A DNA stretch of 64,000 bases, from assembly GCF_002305875.1 (NCBI RefSeq), contig NZ_CP022098.1, forward strand, positions 10,106,001-10,170,000. The letters are read 5' to 3'. A program made the position numbers and the translations under genes. This document shows, piece after piece, positions 32,501-44,700 of this stretch. The DNA comes from Cystobacter fuscus. Lineage in GTDB: Bacteria; Myxococcota; Myxococcia; Myxococcales; Myxococcaceae. How positions within the stretch are numbered: position 1 is the first letter of the stretch; each line of letters opens with the position of its first letter. The notes beneath the pieces were generated by a model. The model did no database searches and was not told the origin of the DNA. It saw only the letters and a program-made list of their open reading frames with translations.

Positions 32501-33000
32501 AGCGGCTCGCCCGCCGTACCGGACGAGGGCGCCGCGGTGAAGACGAGATGGGGGGCAGCCAGGGAGACGAACTCGACGGTGGGCCGCGTGGCCAGCGTCA
32601 CCGGGCCCTCTTCCGCCTCCACCGTGGCCGTCACCGTCTTCGTGCCCGCGACAGTGGACACGAGCGTCGCGACCGCCACGCCCTGCGCATCCGTGGGGCC
32701 CGACGCCTGCTGAAGCGTGTTGCCCTCATCCGAGGCCTCCACCGTCACCGAGCGGCCCTCCAGCGGGGTGCCCTCCGCCGTGCGCACCGTCACCCGGATC
32801 TCCACGGTGTCCTGGCCGTTGGCGCGCACGCCCTGGGCCGGGTTCACCTCCACCGACGAGCGCTCCGCGTCCGGCACCTCCCGCACTGGCGGAGGAGGCG
32901 GGTTCGGCCGATCACGACATGCCGATCCACCAAGGGACAGACCGAGCAACAACGCACTCCACGCGACCAGCCGCGCGAGCGAGGGGGGGGCATGCTTCAT
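29590..33000 (-). CDS. Large lipoprotein with Ig-like, Fn3 and two lamin-tail (LTD) domains
   Basis: A 1136-residue surface lipoprotein. The ATG at 33000 has CTGGAG upstream and starts a lipoprotein signal with lipidation at Cys28 (LGGSAC). After a proline-rich spacer come several Big-1/invasin-like Ig units (residues about 45-450) with repeated VTVALGEG and FSTLVLEKA-like strands. A fibronectin type III unit follows (about 467-557), then a cysteine cluster. The first LTD domain begins near residue 628 (LLVSEVMHSPSSG) and the second near 943 (VVISEFASKNF). LTD domains in bacteria are found on secreted or surface proteins, sometimes with nucleases. No enzyme domain is visible. Eight C residues in codons 4-6 are noted separately. 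Confidence 0.85.
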   Translation of the reverse strand: MKHAPPSLARLVAWSALLLGLSLGGSACRDRPNPPPPPVREVPDAERSSVEVNPAQGVRANGQDTVEIRVTVRTAEGTPLEGRSVTVEASDEGNTLQQASGPTDAQGVAVATLVSTVAGTKTVTATVEAEEGPVTLATRPTVEFVSLAAPHLVFTAAPSSGTAGEPLGTFEVTIQDASGQTVTDASDTVTVALGEGSPSAELKGTVSVAAVNGVARFSTLVLEKAAAGYTLVASAAGLASATSSPFEVLPAPVAAAKLVFTQPPSNRRAGETFEVRVAVTDASGNPLSVSAPRVTLALNKGTLAGTTSADPVDGVASFPGLSITEAGTGYVLTASAEGLDSASSDSFDIDSTGTPAMLVFRAQPSSVKVREVMPAVTVAITDTFGNVLSVDSPDITLGLVGGNNAAELLGTVTVKPVAGLATFSTLSVDQQGTDFWLVAMAGTLDSATSGKFTIVDDVAPSAVSLTVAELTANAVTLAWTAVGDDGTLGIASSYELRYSLSPITEASFEGATPVSVGVPKAPGSAESARATGLTRGTHYYFGLKVKDDVGNSSLSLVDTTTPEDVCAGVTCTPDAPVCAADGVSRTTYTVACVDENGTATCKQTGTTTACTGTNAVCFSGQCDTATRPIANQLLVSEVMHSPSSGTTEYFELTNATDGLLNLNGLTVTYKNSSDAVRSFQVGEGSVPLVVGRKGHFVLAQNKDRASNGGVSASYQYPSAIALEGSGSLSVANGASTVTEFRYTPSFPQSTGKSMNLSSLIQGTRASALPWYWCDSTDALTGGDFGTPEAANTTCGMTASPVVSLCYIQSPKTIPPAQAGTSVAVSSRFKAASVTDRNTAGNDGYPHVVAELGYGLDTSPATAWTWAPVSFNGEYAPTVSDEDETSGMLTIPTPGSYKYGFRYSFKDPVTGALSAPVYCGQSDISDPTNGVFGTVTITEAPSADHVVISEFASKNFVAGSTTVNHDDEFIELYNPTNVAVPITGWKIQYKSASAGSSFNDLQGLTFTTGSIPAKGFYLVAQKTSFIGPTPDATYTALTAHGGASLRILDASGNVVDKLAWGTGAALDPEGTAAPAIANTVAGSSYERKAVSSSTADTMSGGSDALRGNGYDSGNNVADFVVRATRNPQNSSSAPESP
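32983..32990 (-). repeat. C8 homopolymer in codons 4-6 of the LTD lipoprotein gene
   Basis: The plus strand has eight G residues in a row, read as eight C residues in the fourth to sixth codons of the lipoprotein (Ala-Pro-Pro). A one-base slip would break the signal peptide frame and switch the protein off. Confidence 0.9.
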
Positions 33001-33143
33001 GAAGCAACTCCAGGCTGAAGAGGGAACGCAGCCCGCCAGCCAGGAGGCTTCGCGGGCACACAACCCTCTTATCAGATGCTCCCTGCCTGGAAAAACACAG
33101 CCCAGGAAGAACGCCTGCTTCCTCCCAGAACGTCACATGCCGT

Positions 33144-33947
33144 TCACAGACCCAGGGCCTTGAGCATCAACCCCGAGCCGAGCAGGGACTGGCCTCCGTC
33201 GCACACCAGCAGTGAACCGGTGATGTACGAAGCGGCGTCGGAGGCCAGGAAAAGCGCGACTTGCGCGATGTCCTGCTTCGTTCCGAGGCGACCCAGGGGC
33301 AGGGCCTCGAGGAGCTTGCCGCGCGAATCATCACCCGGAGCGAGGCGGCGCATACCCTCGGTGTCATCGATGGGCCCGGGAGTGATGGAGTTGACGCGGA
33401 TGCCCAGGCCCCCCCACTCGATGGCGAGGGTGCGGGTGAGCATGTCCACGCCGGCCTTGGCGGCGCACACGTGGGCCTGCATGGCCATGGGCAGGTAGGC
33501 CTGGGGGGCGGAGATGTTGAGCACGGACGCGCCCGGCTTGCGCAGGTGCTCGAAGGCGGCGCGGCAGGTGTTGAAGGTGCCGAGCACGTCGATCTCCAGC
33601 ACCGACTTGAACGCATTGGAGGACATGCCGACCGCGGGGGCGGGGAAGTTGCCCGCCGCGCCGCACACGAGGATGTCGAGTTCCCCATGCGCGTCGCGCG
33701 CCGTCCGGAGGGCCTTCTCCAGGGCGTCGTACTGGCGCACGTCGGCGGCCACGCCCAGGGCGGTGCCATGCGCCTGGAGCCCCTTCACGGCTGCCTCCAA
33801 CTTCTCCACGTTGCGGCCGTTGATGGCGACCTTCGCGCCCGCCTTCACGAGGGCCTCGGCGATGCCGAGGTTGATGCCGCTGCTGCCCCCCGTGATGAAC
33901 GCCGACTTGCCCGCCAGCAATCCATCCCGGAACACACCCTGTGCCAT
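33144..33947 (-). CDS. Short-chain dehydrogenase resembling 2,4-dienoyl-CoA reductase
   Basis: A 267-residue SDR. The nucleotide-binding loop reads ITGGSSGINLGIA (residues 18-30), with a following NGRN segment whose Arg suggests NADPH. The active-site region lacks the usual Tyr four residues before the Lys: it reads HVCAAK with His159 and Lys164. This matches the dienoyl-CoA reductase branch, in which the YxxxK tyrosine is not conserved, and the segment IRVNSITPGPIDDTEGMRRL is also typical. It would reduce 2,4-dienoyl-CoA during breakdown of unsaturated fatty acids. It lies 45 bases downstream of dnaE on the same strand. The role is inferred from family membership. Confidence 0.8.
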   Translation of the reverse strand: MAQGVFRDGLLAGKSAFITGGSSGINLGIAEALVKAGAKVAINGRNVEKLEAAVKGLQAHGTALGVAADVRQYDALEKALRTARDAHGELDILVCGAAGNFPAPAVGMSSNAFKSVLEIDVLGTFNTCRAAFEHLRKPGASVLNISAPQAYLPMAMQAHVCAAKAGVDMLTRTLAIEWGGLGIRVNSITPGPIDDTEGMRRLAPGDDSRGKLLEALPLGRLGTKQDIAQVALFLASDAASYITGSLLVCDGGQSLLGSGLMLKALGL

Positions 33948-33992
33948 GTCACTCCCCTTCTCTTGACCGCGTTGACGCCCGGACCCGAGCGC

Positions 33993-37562
<3,570 letters not shown>

Positions 37563-37924
37563 GGCGGATAAGTAGTCAGCTGGGGGTGGCTTCACCAGAC
37601 GATTGTTCAGGCCCGGGCCGCCCGCCAGTTCCCGTCCACCCGGTTCGTCCGGGACCGGAAGCGCGGCCCGGGCACCTTGTGGCACGGCCCTCACCCCGGG
37701 TGAAGGAGCCCCTGGGTTGGCCGAGTGCTACCCGGCCCGCCCCCTGGAAGGAGCCCGGGACGGGCGCCCGCCCGCCCGGCCGCCCCGTCGGACGGGCCTC
37801 TTCACACTTCTTCATGCGCCCCACAAACGCCCCTGACGAGCGCCGCGCATTCTCCCCATCGTCGCCGAACGAACGGCGCGCAACACGCGAGGGCCCCCGC
37901 GGGGTCCTCCAGGGAGCAACCGTC
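37563..37924. promoter_or_regulatory. Divergent region between dnaE and the Spy-like gene
   Basis: These 362 bases contain no convincing gene. The dnaE promoter and the promoter of the gene at 37925 should both be here. I could not find a clear -35/-10 pair, palindrome or terminator. AGGGAG just before 37925 is the ribosome site of the plus-strand gene. Confidence 0.3.
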
Positions 37925-38380
37925 ATGAACACGAAGAGCAAGATCCTCCTCGCCGGGTCCGCCATCCTCGGTGTCGTCCTCCTCACGGGTTTCCGGGGCG
38001 GGCACATGGGCTGGGGCGCGCGAGACCCCGAGCGCATCAAACAGATGATCACCTGGCGCCTGGATGACCGGCTCGAGGACCTGAAGGCCACGGACGACCA
38101 GAAGCGGACGATTCAAGGGCTGAAGGACTCGCTCTTCGACGAGGGCCAGAAGCTGGTGACGGAGCAGCGCGAGGCGGGCAAGGAGCTGGTGAACCAGTGG
38201 GATGCGGCCCAGCCCGACGCCCGCGCCGTGCATGCCCTGGTGGACGCCCGCGTGGATGCCTGGCGCGCCTTCGCCCACAAGGTGGCCGACGCCGCCCTGG
38301 AGGCCCACCGCGTCCTCACCCCCGCACAGCGCCAGCAGGTGTCTGCCGGCGCCCGTGAACACATGAACGCCCGCCACTAG
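37925..38380 (+). CDS. Spy/CpxP-like periplasmic protein (LTxxQ-type)
   Basis: A 151-residue protein with an N-terminal hydrophobic signal or anchor (KILLAGSAILGVVLLTGF). The mature part is a helical protein with two degenerate LTxxQ motifs, LKATDDQKRTI near residue 53 and LTPAQRQQV near residue 135. These are the marks of Spy, CpxP and ZraP-type periplasmic chaperones, which bind unfolded proteins or metals. It has a glycine/histidine-rich GGHMGWG segment after the signal. AGGGAG precedes the start. Regulation by an envelope stress system is likely for the family, but no site is visible here. The closest genes are on other pathways. Confidence 0.8.
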   Translation: MNTKSKILLAGSAILGVVLLTGFRGGHMGWGARDPERIKQMITWRLDDRLEDLKATDDQKRTIQGLKDSLFDEGQKLVTEQREAGKELVNQWDAAQPDARAVHALVDARVDAWRAFAHKVADAALEAHRVLTPAQRQQVSAGAREHMNARH

Positions 38381-38465
38381 CCACGCGCCCCCGGATGCTC
38401 ACGGGTGGACAGGCCCGCGACCCTGGGACCCTCCGCGCCCCCCGCCGAATGGCTACGTTACGGGG

Positions 38466-39278
38466 GTGCCACACAACTACCAGGAGTTCGCCCGCCGCAT
38501 CCGTGACTACTCCCGCCTCGCCGAGGTGAACGAGTACGCCCGGGTCCTCGAGGGAGGCGTCGAGTACCCGCTCTTCCGCCTCACCGTCCCCGGGGATCGC
38601 TGGCTCGTCATCACCTCGGGCTTCCACGGAGAGGAGCCCGCCGGGCCCCTCACGTTGAGCTGGCACTTCGAGGAGATCGTCCTCTACGCGCGCGAGCGCG
38701 GCGTGGGGCTGCGCGTCTACCCGTGCATCAACCCCTCGGGCTTCGAGGACGGCACGCGCTACAACCGCAGCGGCGAGAAGATCAACAACGACTTCCTGCG
38801 CTACGAGACCACGCCCGGCACCTGGAAGGGCGAGGTGCAGCGCGACGAGTCCTTCCTGCGCTGGGTGTTGTTCGACGGCGGGCCCAAGGAGACGCGCGCG
38901 GTGCGCTCGGACATCGCCCGGCACCCCGCGCCCGCCGCCGCGCTCGACATCCACCAGGACAACTACATTCCGGGGGCCCATACCTACGCGTATACCTTCG
39001 GGGACAAGGCCGCCTTCGTGCCGCTGATGGAGGCCGCGTCCACGCACGCCCACGTCATCCGCGACGACAAGGTGGACGAGCACAACCGCACGGACCGCCA
39101 CGGGCTCATCGAGTACCACGACGGCAGCGTCACCGATTATTTCGTGCGCAGCGGCGTGCCCTATACTGCGGCGTTGGAGACCACCACCCAGACTCCGCTC
39201 GAAGCCAGCCACGCCATCAACCTCATCTGGGTGCGCGGTTTCATCGACCTGGCGGCGCGCGGAGGTGGGAGCACCTGA
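38466..39278 (+). CDS. M14-like zinc carboxypeptidase / succinylglutamate desuccinylase-type protein
   Basis: A 270-residue protein read from a GTG at 38466; no in-frame ATG exists nearby. The zinc-binding HxxE of M14-type enzymes is in GFHGEEPAG (His54, Glu57), and the third ligand is in LDIHQDN (His163). A Glu near residue 238 (TAALETTTQ) fits the catalytic position. The body is closer in length to AstE/AspA deacylase-like members (about 270-350) than to secreted carboxypeptidases, and no signal peptide is seen, so it acts in the cytoplasm. The substrate is unknown. The next gene starts one base after its stop, so the two are translated from one message. Confidence 0.8.
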   Translation: MPHNYQEFARRIRDYSRLAEVNEYARVLEGGVEYPLFRLTVPGDRWLVITSGFHGEEPAGPLTLSWHFEEIVLYARERGVGLRVYPCINPSGFEDGTRYNRSGEKINNDFLRYETTPGTWKGEVQRDESFLRWVLFDGGPKETRAVRSDIARHPAPAAALDIHQDNYIPGAHTYAYTFGDKAAFVPLMEAASTHAHVIRDDKVDEHNRTDRHGLIEYHDGSVTDYFVRSGVPYTAALETTTQTPLEASHAINLIWVRGFIDLAARGGGST

Positions 39279-39279
39279 C

Positions 39280-40161
39280 ATGATTCGCCGTCCCCTGGGC
39301 GCCACCGGCCCGCACGTGTCCGCGCTGGGCTATGGAGCCGGGCCCGTGGGCAGTCCCGAGTTGTCCGAGGAAGCGGCCCACGCGCTGCTCAACGGGGTGC
39401 TCGACGCGGGCATCAACCTCATCGACACCGCCCCGAGCTACGGCCTGTCCGAGGAGCGCATCGGCCGGGCCCTCCAGGGCCGGCGTCACGAGTTCATCCT
39501 CTCCACCAAGTGCGGCTACGGCGTGCCCGGCGTGGAGGACTGGACGGGGCCCTGCATCACCCAGGGGATTGAACAGGCCCTGCACCGGCTGCGCACCGAC
39601 TTCATCGACGTGGTGCACTTCCACTCGTGTCCCGTGGAGGTGCTCGAGCGTCCCGGCGTGGTGGACGCGCTCCAGGCCGCCGTGCAGCGGGGCCAGGTGC
39701 GCGTCGCCGCGTACTCGGGCGACAACGAGGCCCTCGCCTGGGCCCTGCGCTCGGGCGCGTTCGGCTCGGTGCAGCTCTCGCTCAACCTCTTCGACCAGCG
39801 CGCGCTCGACACGGCCCTGCCCCTGGCGCGGGAGCGGGGAATCGGCGTCATCGCCAAGCGGCCCCTGGGCAACGCCCCCTGGCGCTTCCCCCAGCGCCCC
39901 GCCGCCCACGACATCGCCACGTACTGGGACCGCATGCACGCGCTCGGGTTGGATCCCTCGGGCCTGGACTGGAACGAGTTCGCCCTGCGCTTCACCGCCT
40001 TCACTCCGGGCGTGGCGAGCTGCATCGTGGGCACCACGCGCCTGGAGCACCTCCAGCACAACCTGCGCGCCCTCGAGCAGGGCCCCCTGCCCGAGCCCCT
40101 CGTGCAACGCCTCCGTGACGCGTTCCACCGCCAGGGCGCCGCCTGGGACGGCCTCATCTGA
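39280..40161 (+). CDS. Aldo/keto reductase
   Basis: A 293-residue TIM-barrel oxidoreductase. The ATG at 39280 lies one base after the stop of the previous gene and has GGAGGTGGGA upstream. The catalytic tetrad is visible: Asp and Tyr in NLIDTAPSYGLSEE, Lys in FILSTKCGYG, and His in VVHFHS. A C-terminal SCIVGTTR loop is typical of the NADP(H)-binding segment. It fits the general AKR11/12-like bacterial group, whose members reduce aldehydes or sugars. The operon partner is a putative M14-type deacylase, so the pair may work on a shared substrate; that is inference. Alternative start at 39265 has no support. Confidence 0.9.
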   Translation: MIRRPLGATGPHVSALGYGAGPVGSPELSEEAAHALLNGVLDAGINLIDTAPSYGLSEERIGRALQGRRHEFILSTKCGYGVPGVEDWTGPCITQGIEQALHRLRTDFIDVVHFHSCPVEVLERPGVVDALQAAVQRGQVRVAAYSGDNEALAWALRSGAFGSVQLSLNLFDQRALDTALPLARERGIGVIAKRPLGNAPWRFPQRPAAHDIATYWDRMHALGLDPSGLDWNEFALRFTAFTPGVASCIVGTTRLEHLQHNLRALEQGPLPEPLVQRLRDAFHRQGAAWDGLI

Positions 40162-40273
40162 GGCCCCGCCGCGGCGAGCCCCCCCGCGAAACCCCATCCG
40201 CTCCTTGCAAGTCCCCTCCACCCCTGTCACGACAGCACCCCGCCCCCGGAGTCCGTCCCTTCCGGGCGAGGTG

Positions 40274-40287
40274 GTTTGACATCAAAC
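40274..40287 (+). promoter_or_regulatory. GTTTGA-CA-TCAAAC palindrome overlapping a TTGACA -35 box
   Basis: GTTTGA (40274-40279) and TCAAAC (40282-40287) form a perfect inverted repeat around CA. Within it is the hexamer TTGACA (40276-40281), a consensus sigma-70 -35 element, placed about 45 bases before the start of a lipoprotein gene. No good -10 follows at the right distance. It looks like a repressor operator (MarR/TetR-sized) covering the promoter. Confidence 0.4.
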
Positions 40288-40325
40288 TGATTCAGCCGGA
40301 CGATGGTCCGCTAGAGTTGGGAGCG

Positions 40326-41141
40326 ATGAATTTCATGAGCTGGAAGCAAGGGGTCATCGGAGGCGCGGGTCTGGTGCTGGGAGCGTGCGCGTCGCAGCAG
40401 GTGCCAGTGAAGCAGTACTCCCTGGCGGGAGGGCGCGCGGAGTACCGCGACTACGCGGGAGAGCGGGCCAACATCTGTGACTCGGAGCCGCGCTGGTTGA
40501 TGGACGAGCTGAGCAGCATGAATGGTCTGCTGGCGCGCTTCGTGTCCTCGACGGAGCAGGCGAACACGCCGGGGGCGGCGGAGCAGGCGCAGCAGATGGC
40601 GCTGCTCAAGGAGGCCGCGGGCTCGCTGGGCAAGGTGCTCGACGTGCACCAGTCCAACCTCAAGGCGTTGCAGGGCTGCGGCTTCGCGCGCTCGGGGGCG
40701 TTCCCGGAGCTGGGCCGGCGGGGACTGGAGCTGGTGGAGATGTCCCGCGCGCGGCTGGCCGAGGGCAACGCGGCGAAGAAGGTCGAGGCGGCCCAGCTCA
40801 AGTGGACGGAGGAGGCGCCCCAGCGCGAGCAGACGGCGCGGCAGACGTGGTGCGCGAAGGAGCCCGAGGTGGGCAGCACGGATCTCTTCTACGCGCGCCG
40901 GTTCGCCGATGGCCGCACCGAGTGGCTCTTCTGCGATGGCCACCGCGTCCAGGCCTCCTCGGCGAGCGCGGAGCCCACGCTGGTGTCGCCCGAGGGACTG
41001 AGCGCGAAGGATCGTCGCAAGGTGAAGCCGGCGCGCTACCTCGACGCGGCGCGGAGCTACCCCGCGGAGGAGATCGACAAGCAGCCCACCGAGTCGGGAG
41101 CTCCGGCCCCCGCCCAGGGCGCGGCCACCAGCGGCCAGTGA
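40326..41141 (+). CDS. Lipoprotein of unknown function
   Basis: A 271-residue predicted lipoprotein. The ATG at 40326 is two bases after GGGAG; an ATG at 40335 would give better spacing. Both keep the signal sequence VIGGAGLVLGAC with lipidation at Cys21. The mature part is mainly helical, rich in Glu, Ala and Lys, with three scattered cysteines (Cys in ANICDSEP, LQGCGF and TWCAKEP) and a further one in WLFCDGH. It has no domain that I recognise. The upstream palindrome over the -35 box suggests it is regulated. It is one of several lipoproteins in the window without known partners. Confidence 0.75.
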   Translation: MNFMSWKQGVIGGAGLVLGACASQQVPVKQYSLAGGRAEYRDYAGERANICDSEPRWLMDELSSMNGLLARFVSSTEQANTPGAAEQAQQMALLKEAAGSLGKVLDVHQSNLKALQGCGFARSGAFPELGRRGLELVEMSRARLAEGNAAKKVEAAQLKWTEEAPQREQTARQTWCAKEPEVGSTDLFYARRFADGRTEWLFCDGHRVQASSASAEPTLVSPEGLSAKDRRKVKPARYLDAARSYPAEEIDKQPTESGAPAPAQGAATSGQ

Positions 41142-41199
41142 GCGGAGCGGGCCATCGGGGCTCCCACCGCATGGGAGCGGGGCGCTAGCATCCGCGCCC

Positions 41200-41673
41200 A
41201 TGATTCGTTCCGCCACCGCCGAGGACGTCCCCGTCATCGCCCGGCTCATCCGGGCCCTGGCCGAGTACGAGAAGCTCTCCCACCAGGCCGTCCTCCGGGA
41301 GGAGGATCTGAAGCAGCACCTGTTTGGCGAGCGGCCCCATGCCGAGGTCGTCCTCGCCGAGGAGGCGGGCACGGTGGTGGGCTTCGCCCTCTTCTTCCAC
41401 ACCTACTCCACCTTCCTCGCCCGGCCGAGCCTGTACCTGGAGGACCTCTTCGTGCTGCCCGAGCACCGGGGCGGAGGCCATGGCAAGGCGCTGCTGTCGC
41501 ACCTGGCGCGGCTCGCCGTCGAGCGGGGCTGCGGGCGCTTCGAGTGGTCCGTGCTGGACTGGAACGCGCCCGCCATCGCCTTCTACGAGTCGTTCGGCGC
41601 CGTGCCCCTGAAGGACTGGACCGTCTTCCGGCTCACGGGGGAGGCCCTGACGCGGCTGGCGGGAAGCACGTAG
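41200..41673 (+). CDS. GNAT acetyltransferase, diamine/polyamine (SSAT)-like
   Basis: A 157-residue GNAT protein. The acetyl-CoA motif A reads LYLEDLFVLPEHRGGGHGKALL (split here for length: LYLEDLFVLP then EHRGGGHGKALL). Motif B is RFEWSVLDWNAPAIAFYESF, again typical. These segments and the 155-170 residue length match spermidine/spermine or thialysine N-acetyltransferases. The N-terminus has the conserved AEDVPVIARLIRALAEYEKL helix with a Glu-Tyr-Glu pattern. Polyamine or lysine-analogue acetylation is likely but not proven from sequence. It stands alone after the lipoprotein gene and before the Ser/Thr kinase. Confidence 0.85.
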   Translation: MIRSATAEDVPVIARLIRALAEYEKLSHQAVLREEDLKQHLFGERPHAEVVLAEEAGTVVGFALFFHTYSTFLARPSLYLEDLFVLPEHRGGGHGKALLSHLARLAVERGCGRFEWSVLDWNAPAIAFYESFGAVPLKDWTVFRLTGEALTRLAGST

Positions 41674-41764
41674 GCTCGGCCACCCACCTGGCGACGAGGC
41701 TCTCCCGGCCGCCCCATCTGCGCGCGAGCAAGAGGACGTAACATGGGACGGGGAAGAAAGGCGC

Positions 41765-44700
41765 ATGCAGCCCATGGATGACAACGAGCGCCGCACGGTG
41801 AGGACCGACGATCGCCGCACGGTGAGGACCGAGAACCACCGCACGCAGGCGCTCGGCACGGAGGAGGCGCCCCCACCCCAGGCCCAAGCCCCCGAGGCCG
41901 CCGCTCCGGCCACGCTGGGCCGGGGCACGGCCCTGGATCGCTACGTGGTGCTCGAGCCCCTGGGCCAGGGGGGCATGGGGATGGTGTATGCCGCCTATGA
42001 CTCGGTGCTGGACCGCAAGGTGGCACTCAAGCTGCTGCCTCCCGGGGACGTGGACGGGGATACCGAGATGACCTCGGGGCGGGCCCGGCTGCTGCGCGAG
42101 GCGCAGGCGATGGCCCGGCTCTCCCACCCCAACGTGGTGGCCGTCTACGACGTGCACCAGCACGGCCTCCAGGTCTTCATGGCCATGGAGCTGGTGGAGG
42201 GGCAGACGCTGCTGCAGTGGCAGCGGCAGCAGAAGCGCGGGTGGAGGGAGATCCTCGCCGCCTTCCTGTCCGCGGGCCGGGGCCTGGCCGCCGCGCACGC
42301 CGCGGGGCTCGTCCACCGCGACTTCAAGCCCACCAACGTCCTGGTGGGCAAGGACGGCCGCGTGCGGGTGACGGACTTCGGGCTGGCACGCACGCACAAC
42401 GCGCCCCCGGACGAGCCCTCCGAGCCCGAGCCCTCCACGGGCGCGCGGGACACCGGCCCGGTCAAGGCGCACAGCATGCTGGAGCTGGAGCTGACGCAGC
42501 GAGGCGCGGTGCTCGGGACGCCGGCGTACATGGCCCCCGAGCAGTTCCGCGGCGCCGCGGCGGACGCGCGCAGCGATCAGTTCTCCTTCGCCGTGTCGCT
42601 GTGGGAAGCGCTGTACGGGGAGCGTCCCTTCGAGGGAACCACCACGGGCGAGCGCCGCCAGAACGTGCTGGACGGGCGCATCCGCACGCCCCCCGCCTAC
42701 TCGGACGTACCCCCGTGGGTGACGCGGGCCCTGTTGCGTGCCCTGAACACCGAGCCCGCGGCGCGCTACCCGTCGCTGGATGCGCTGCTGGCCCTGCTGG
42801 AGCGGGATCCCGCCCAGGTGCGCCGCCGCCGGCTGTCCGCCGCCGCCCTGCTGCTGCTCGTCGTGGGCTCGGGGACGCTCGCCTGGTTCTCCTGGCACCA
42901 GCGCCAGGCGAGCCTGTGCACCGGCGCCGCGGAGCGCCTGCGCGGCGTCTGGGATGTGCCCCGGCAGAAGGCCATCGAGAAGGCGTTCCTCGCCACCCAG
43001 CGCTCCTACGCCCACGACACGTGGCAGCGGGTGCACGACGCGCTCGACCTGTACACCACCGCGTGGCGGAACATGCACCAGGGCACGTGCGAGGCCACGC
43101 GCCTGCGAGGCGAGCAGTCCGAGGCCGTCCTGTCGCTGCGCATGGCCTGCCTGGACAACCGGCTGCAGGACGTGGCCGCGCTCACCGAGGTCTTCACCGA
43201 AGCCGACGCCACGGTGGTGGAGAAGGCCATCTCCGCCACCAGCGCGCTGCGCGGGCTCGAGGGGTGCGCGGACGTGGAGGCGCTCATGGCCGAGGTGACG
43301 CCTCCGGAGGATCAAGCCACGCGCCAGTCCGTGGACACCGCGCGCGCCCAGCTCGCCCGCGTCAAGGCGCTCACCGAGGCGGGCAGGTTCAAGAACGCCC
43401 AACTGCTGGCCAAGAACGTGGCCGAGAAGGCGGCGGGCTTGCACTACCCTCCCCTGTACGCCGAGGCCCTCTTCATGCAGGCCTGGACGCAGCTCATCGC
43501 CGGGGAGAACCAGGGCGTGCCCGCGCTGCTCCAACGCGCGCTGTGGCTCGCGCACGCCTCGCGCAATGATCGGATCGCGGCGGCCGCCTGCGTGCGGCTG
43601 ATGGGCTACCACAGCGCGCACGGTCCCCCCGAGGAGGCGCGGCACTGGGAGCAGTTCGCCCAGGCGGCGCTCGATCGGCTGGGAGAGAATGGCGAGCTGC
43701 GCGCCATCTTCCACAACAACCGGGGACTGGCGCTCTACCAGCAGGGCAACTTCGCCGAGGCCTACGAGGCCTTCGACAAGGCCTTCGCGCTGGCCGAGCA
43801 CAACCTGGGCGCGGCCAACGCCATGACGCTGCGCTACGCCACCAACTCGGTGGCCGCGCTGGGCAACCTGGACCGCATCGACGAGACCCAGCGGGCCTTC
43901 GAGATGCTCGTGCACCTGGGCGAGACGAACCTCGGCCCCCTGCACCCCTTCCTCAGCCAACCCCTGTCCAACCTGTCCAACTTCTACGCCTTCCAGGGGC
44001 GCTTCGCCGACGCGCGCCGGCTGCTCGACAGGGTGCGGGTCATCGGCCAGCAGGCCTATGGCGCGCGCTCGGAGGAGTGGGCCCAGTTCCACATCGCCTA
44101 CGGAGACCTCGAGGCCGCCGAGGGCCATGACACCGAGGCGCTCGGGCACTACGAGGAGGCGGCGCACCTGTTCCGCGAGCTCACGGGCGCCGAGAGCCTG
44201 GAGCTGCTGCAGGCCCTGGTGAAGGAAGCGGATGCCCGGACGGAGCTCGGACAGCTCGCGCCGGCCCAGCGCACCTACCAGCAGGTGCTGGAGCTCACGA
44301 AGAAGGACCCGCGCCAGTACGCCCAGGTGCATACCCAGGCGCTCGCCGGACTCGCGGACCTGAACGACGCGCGCGGCCAGCACGAGCAGGCGCTCCACCT
44401 GCGGCAGCAGGCACTGGAGCTGCGCGAGCGCGACCTGGGCCCCGAGCACATCAACACGGCACTCATGCGCGTGGCCATCGCCAGCAGCTACCTGGAGCTG
44501 GGAGAGCCCGAGCGCGCACTGGCGCTCTACGACAAGGAGCAGGCCTTCTTCGAGAAGACGTTGAGCGCGGACTCGCCCTCGGGCGTGCTGCCGCTGGCGG
44601 GCAAGGGCGAGGCCCTGCAGCAACTGGGCAGGGCCGCCGAGGCCCTTCCGCTGCTCGAGCGCGTGCTGAACATCATCGAGTCCCATCCCATGCGCCCGGC

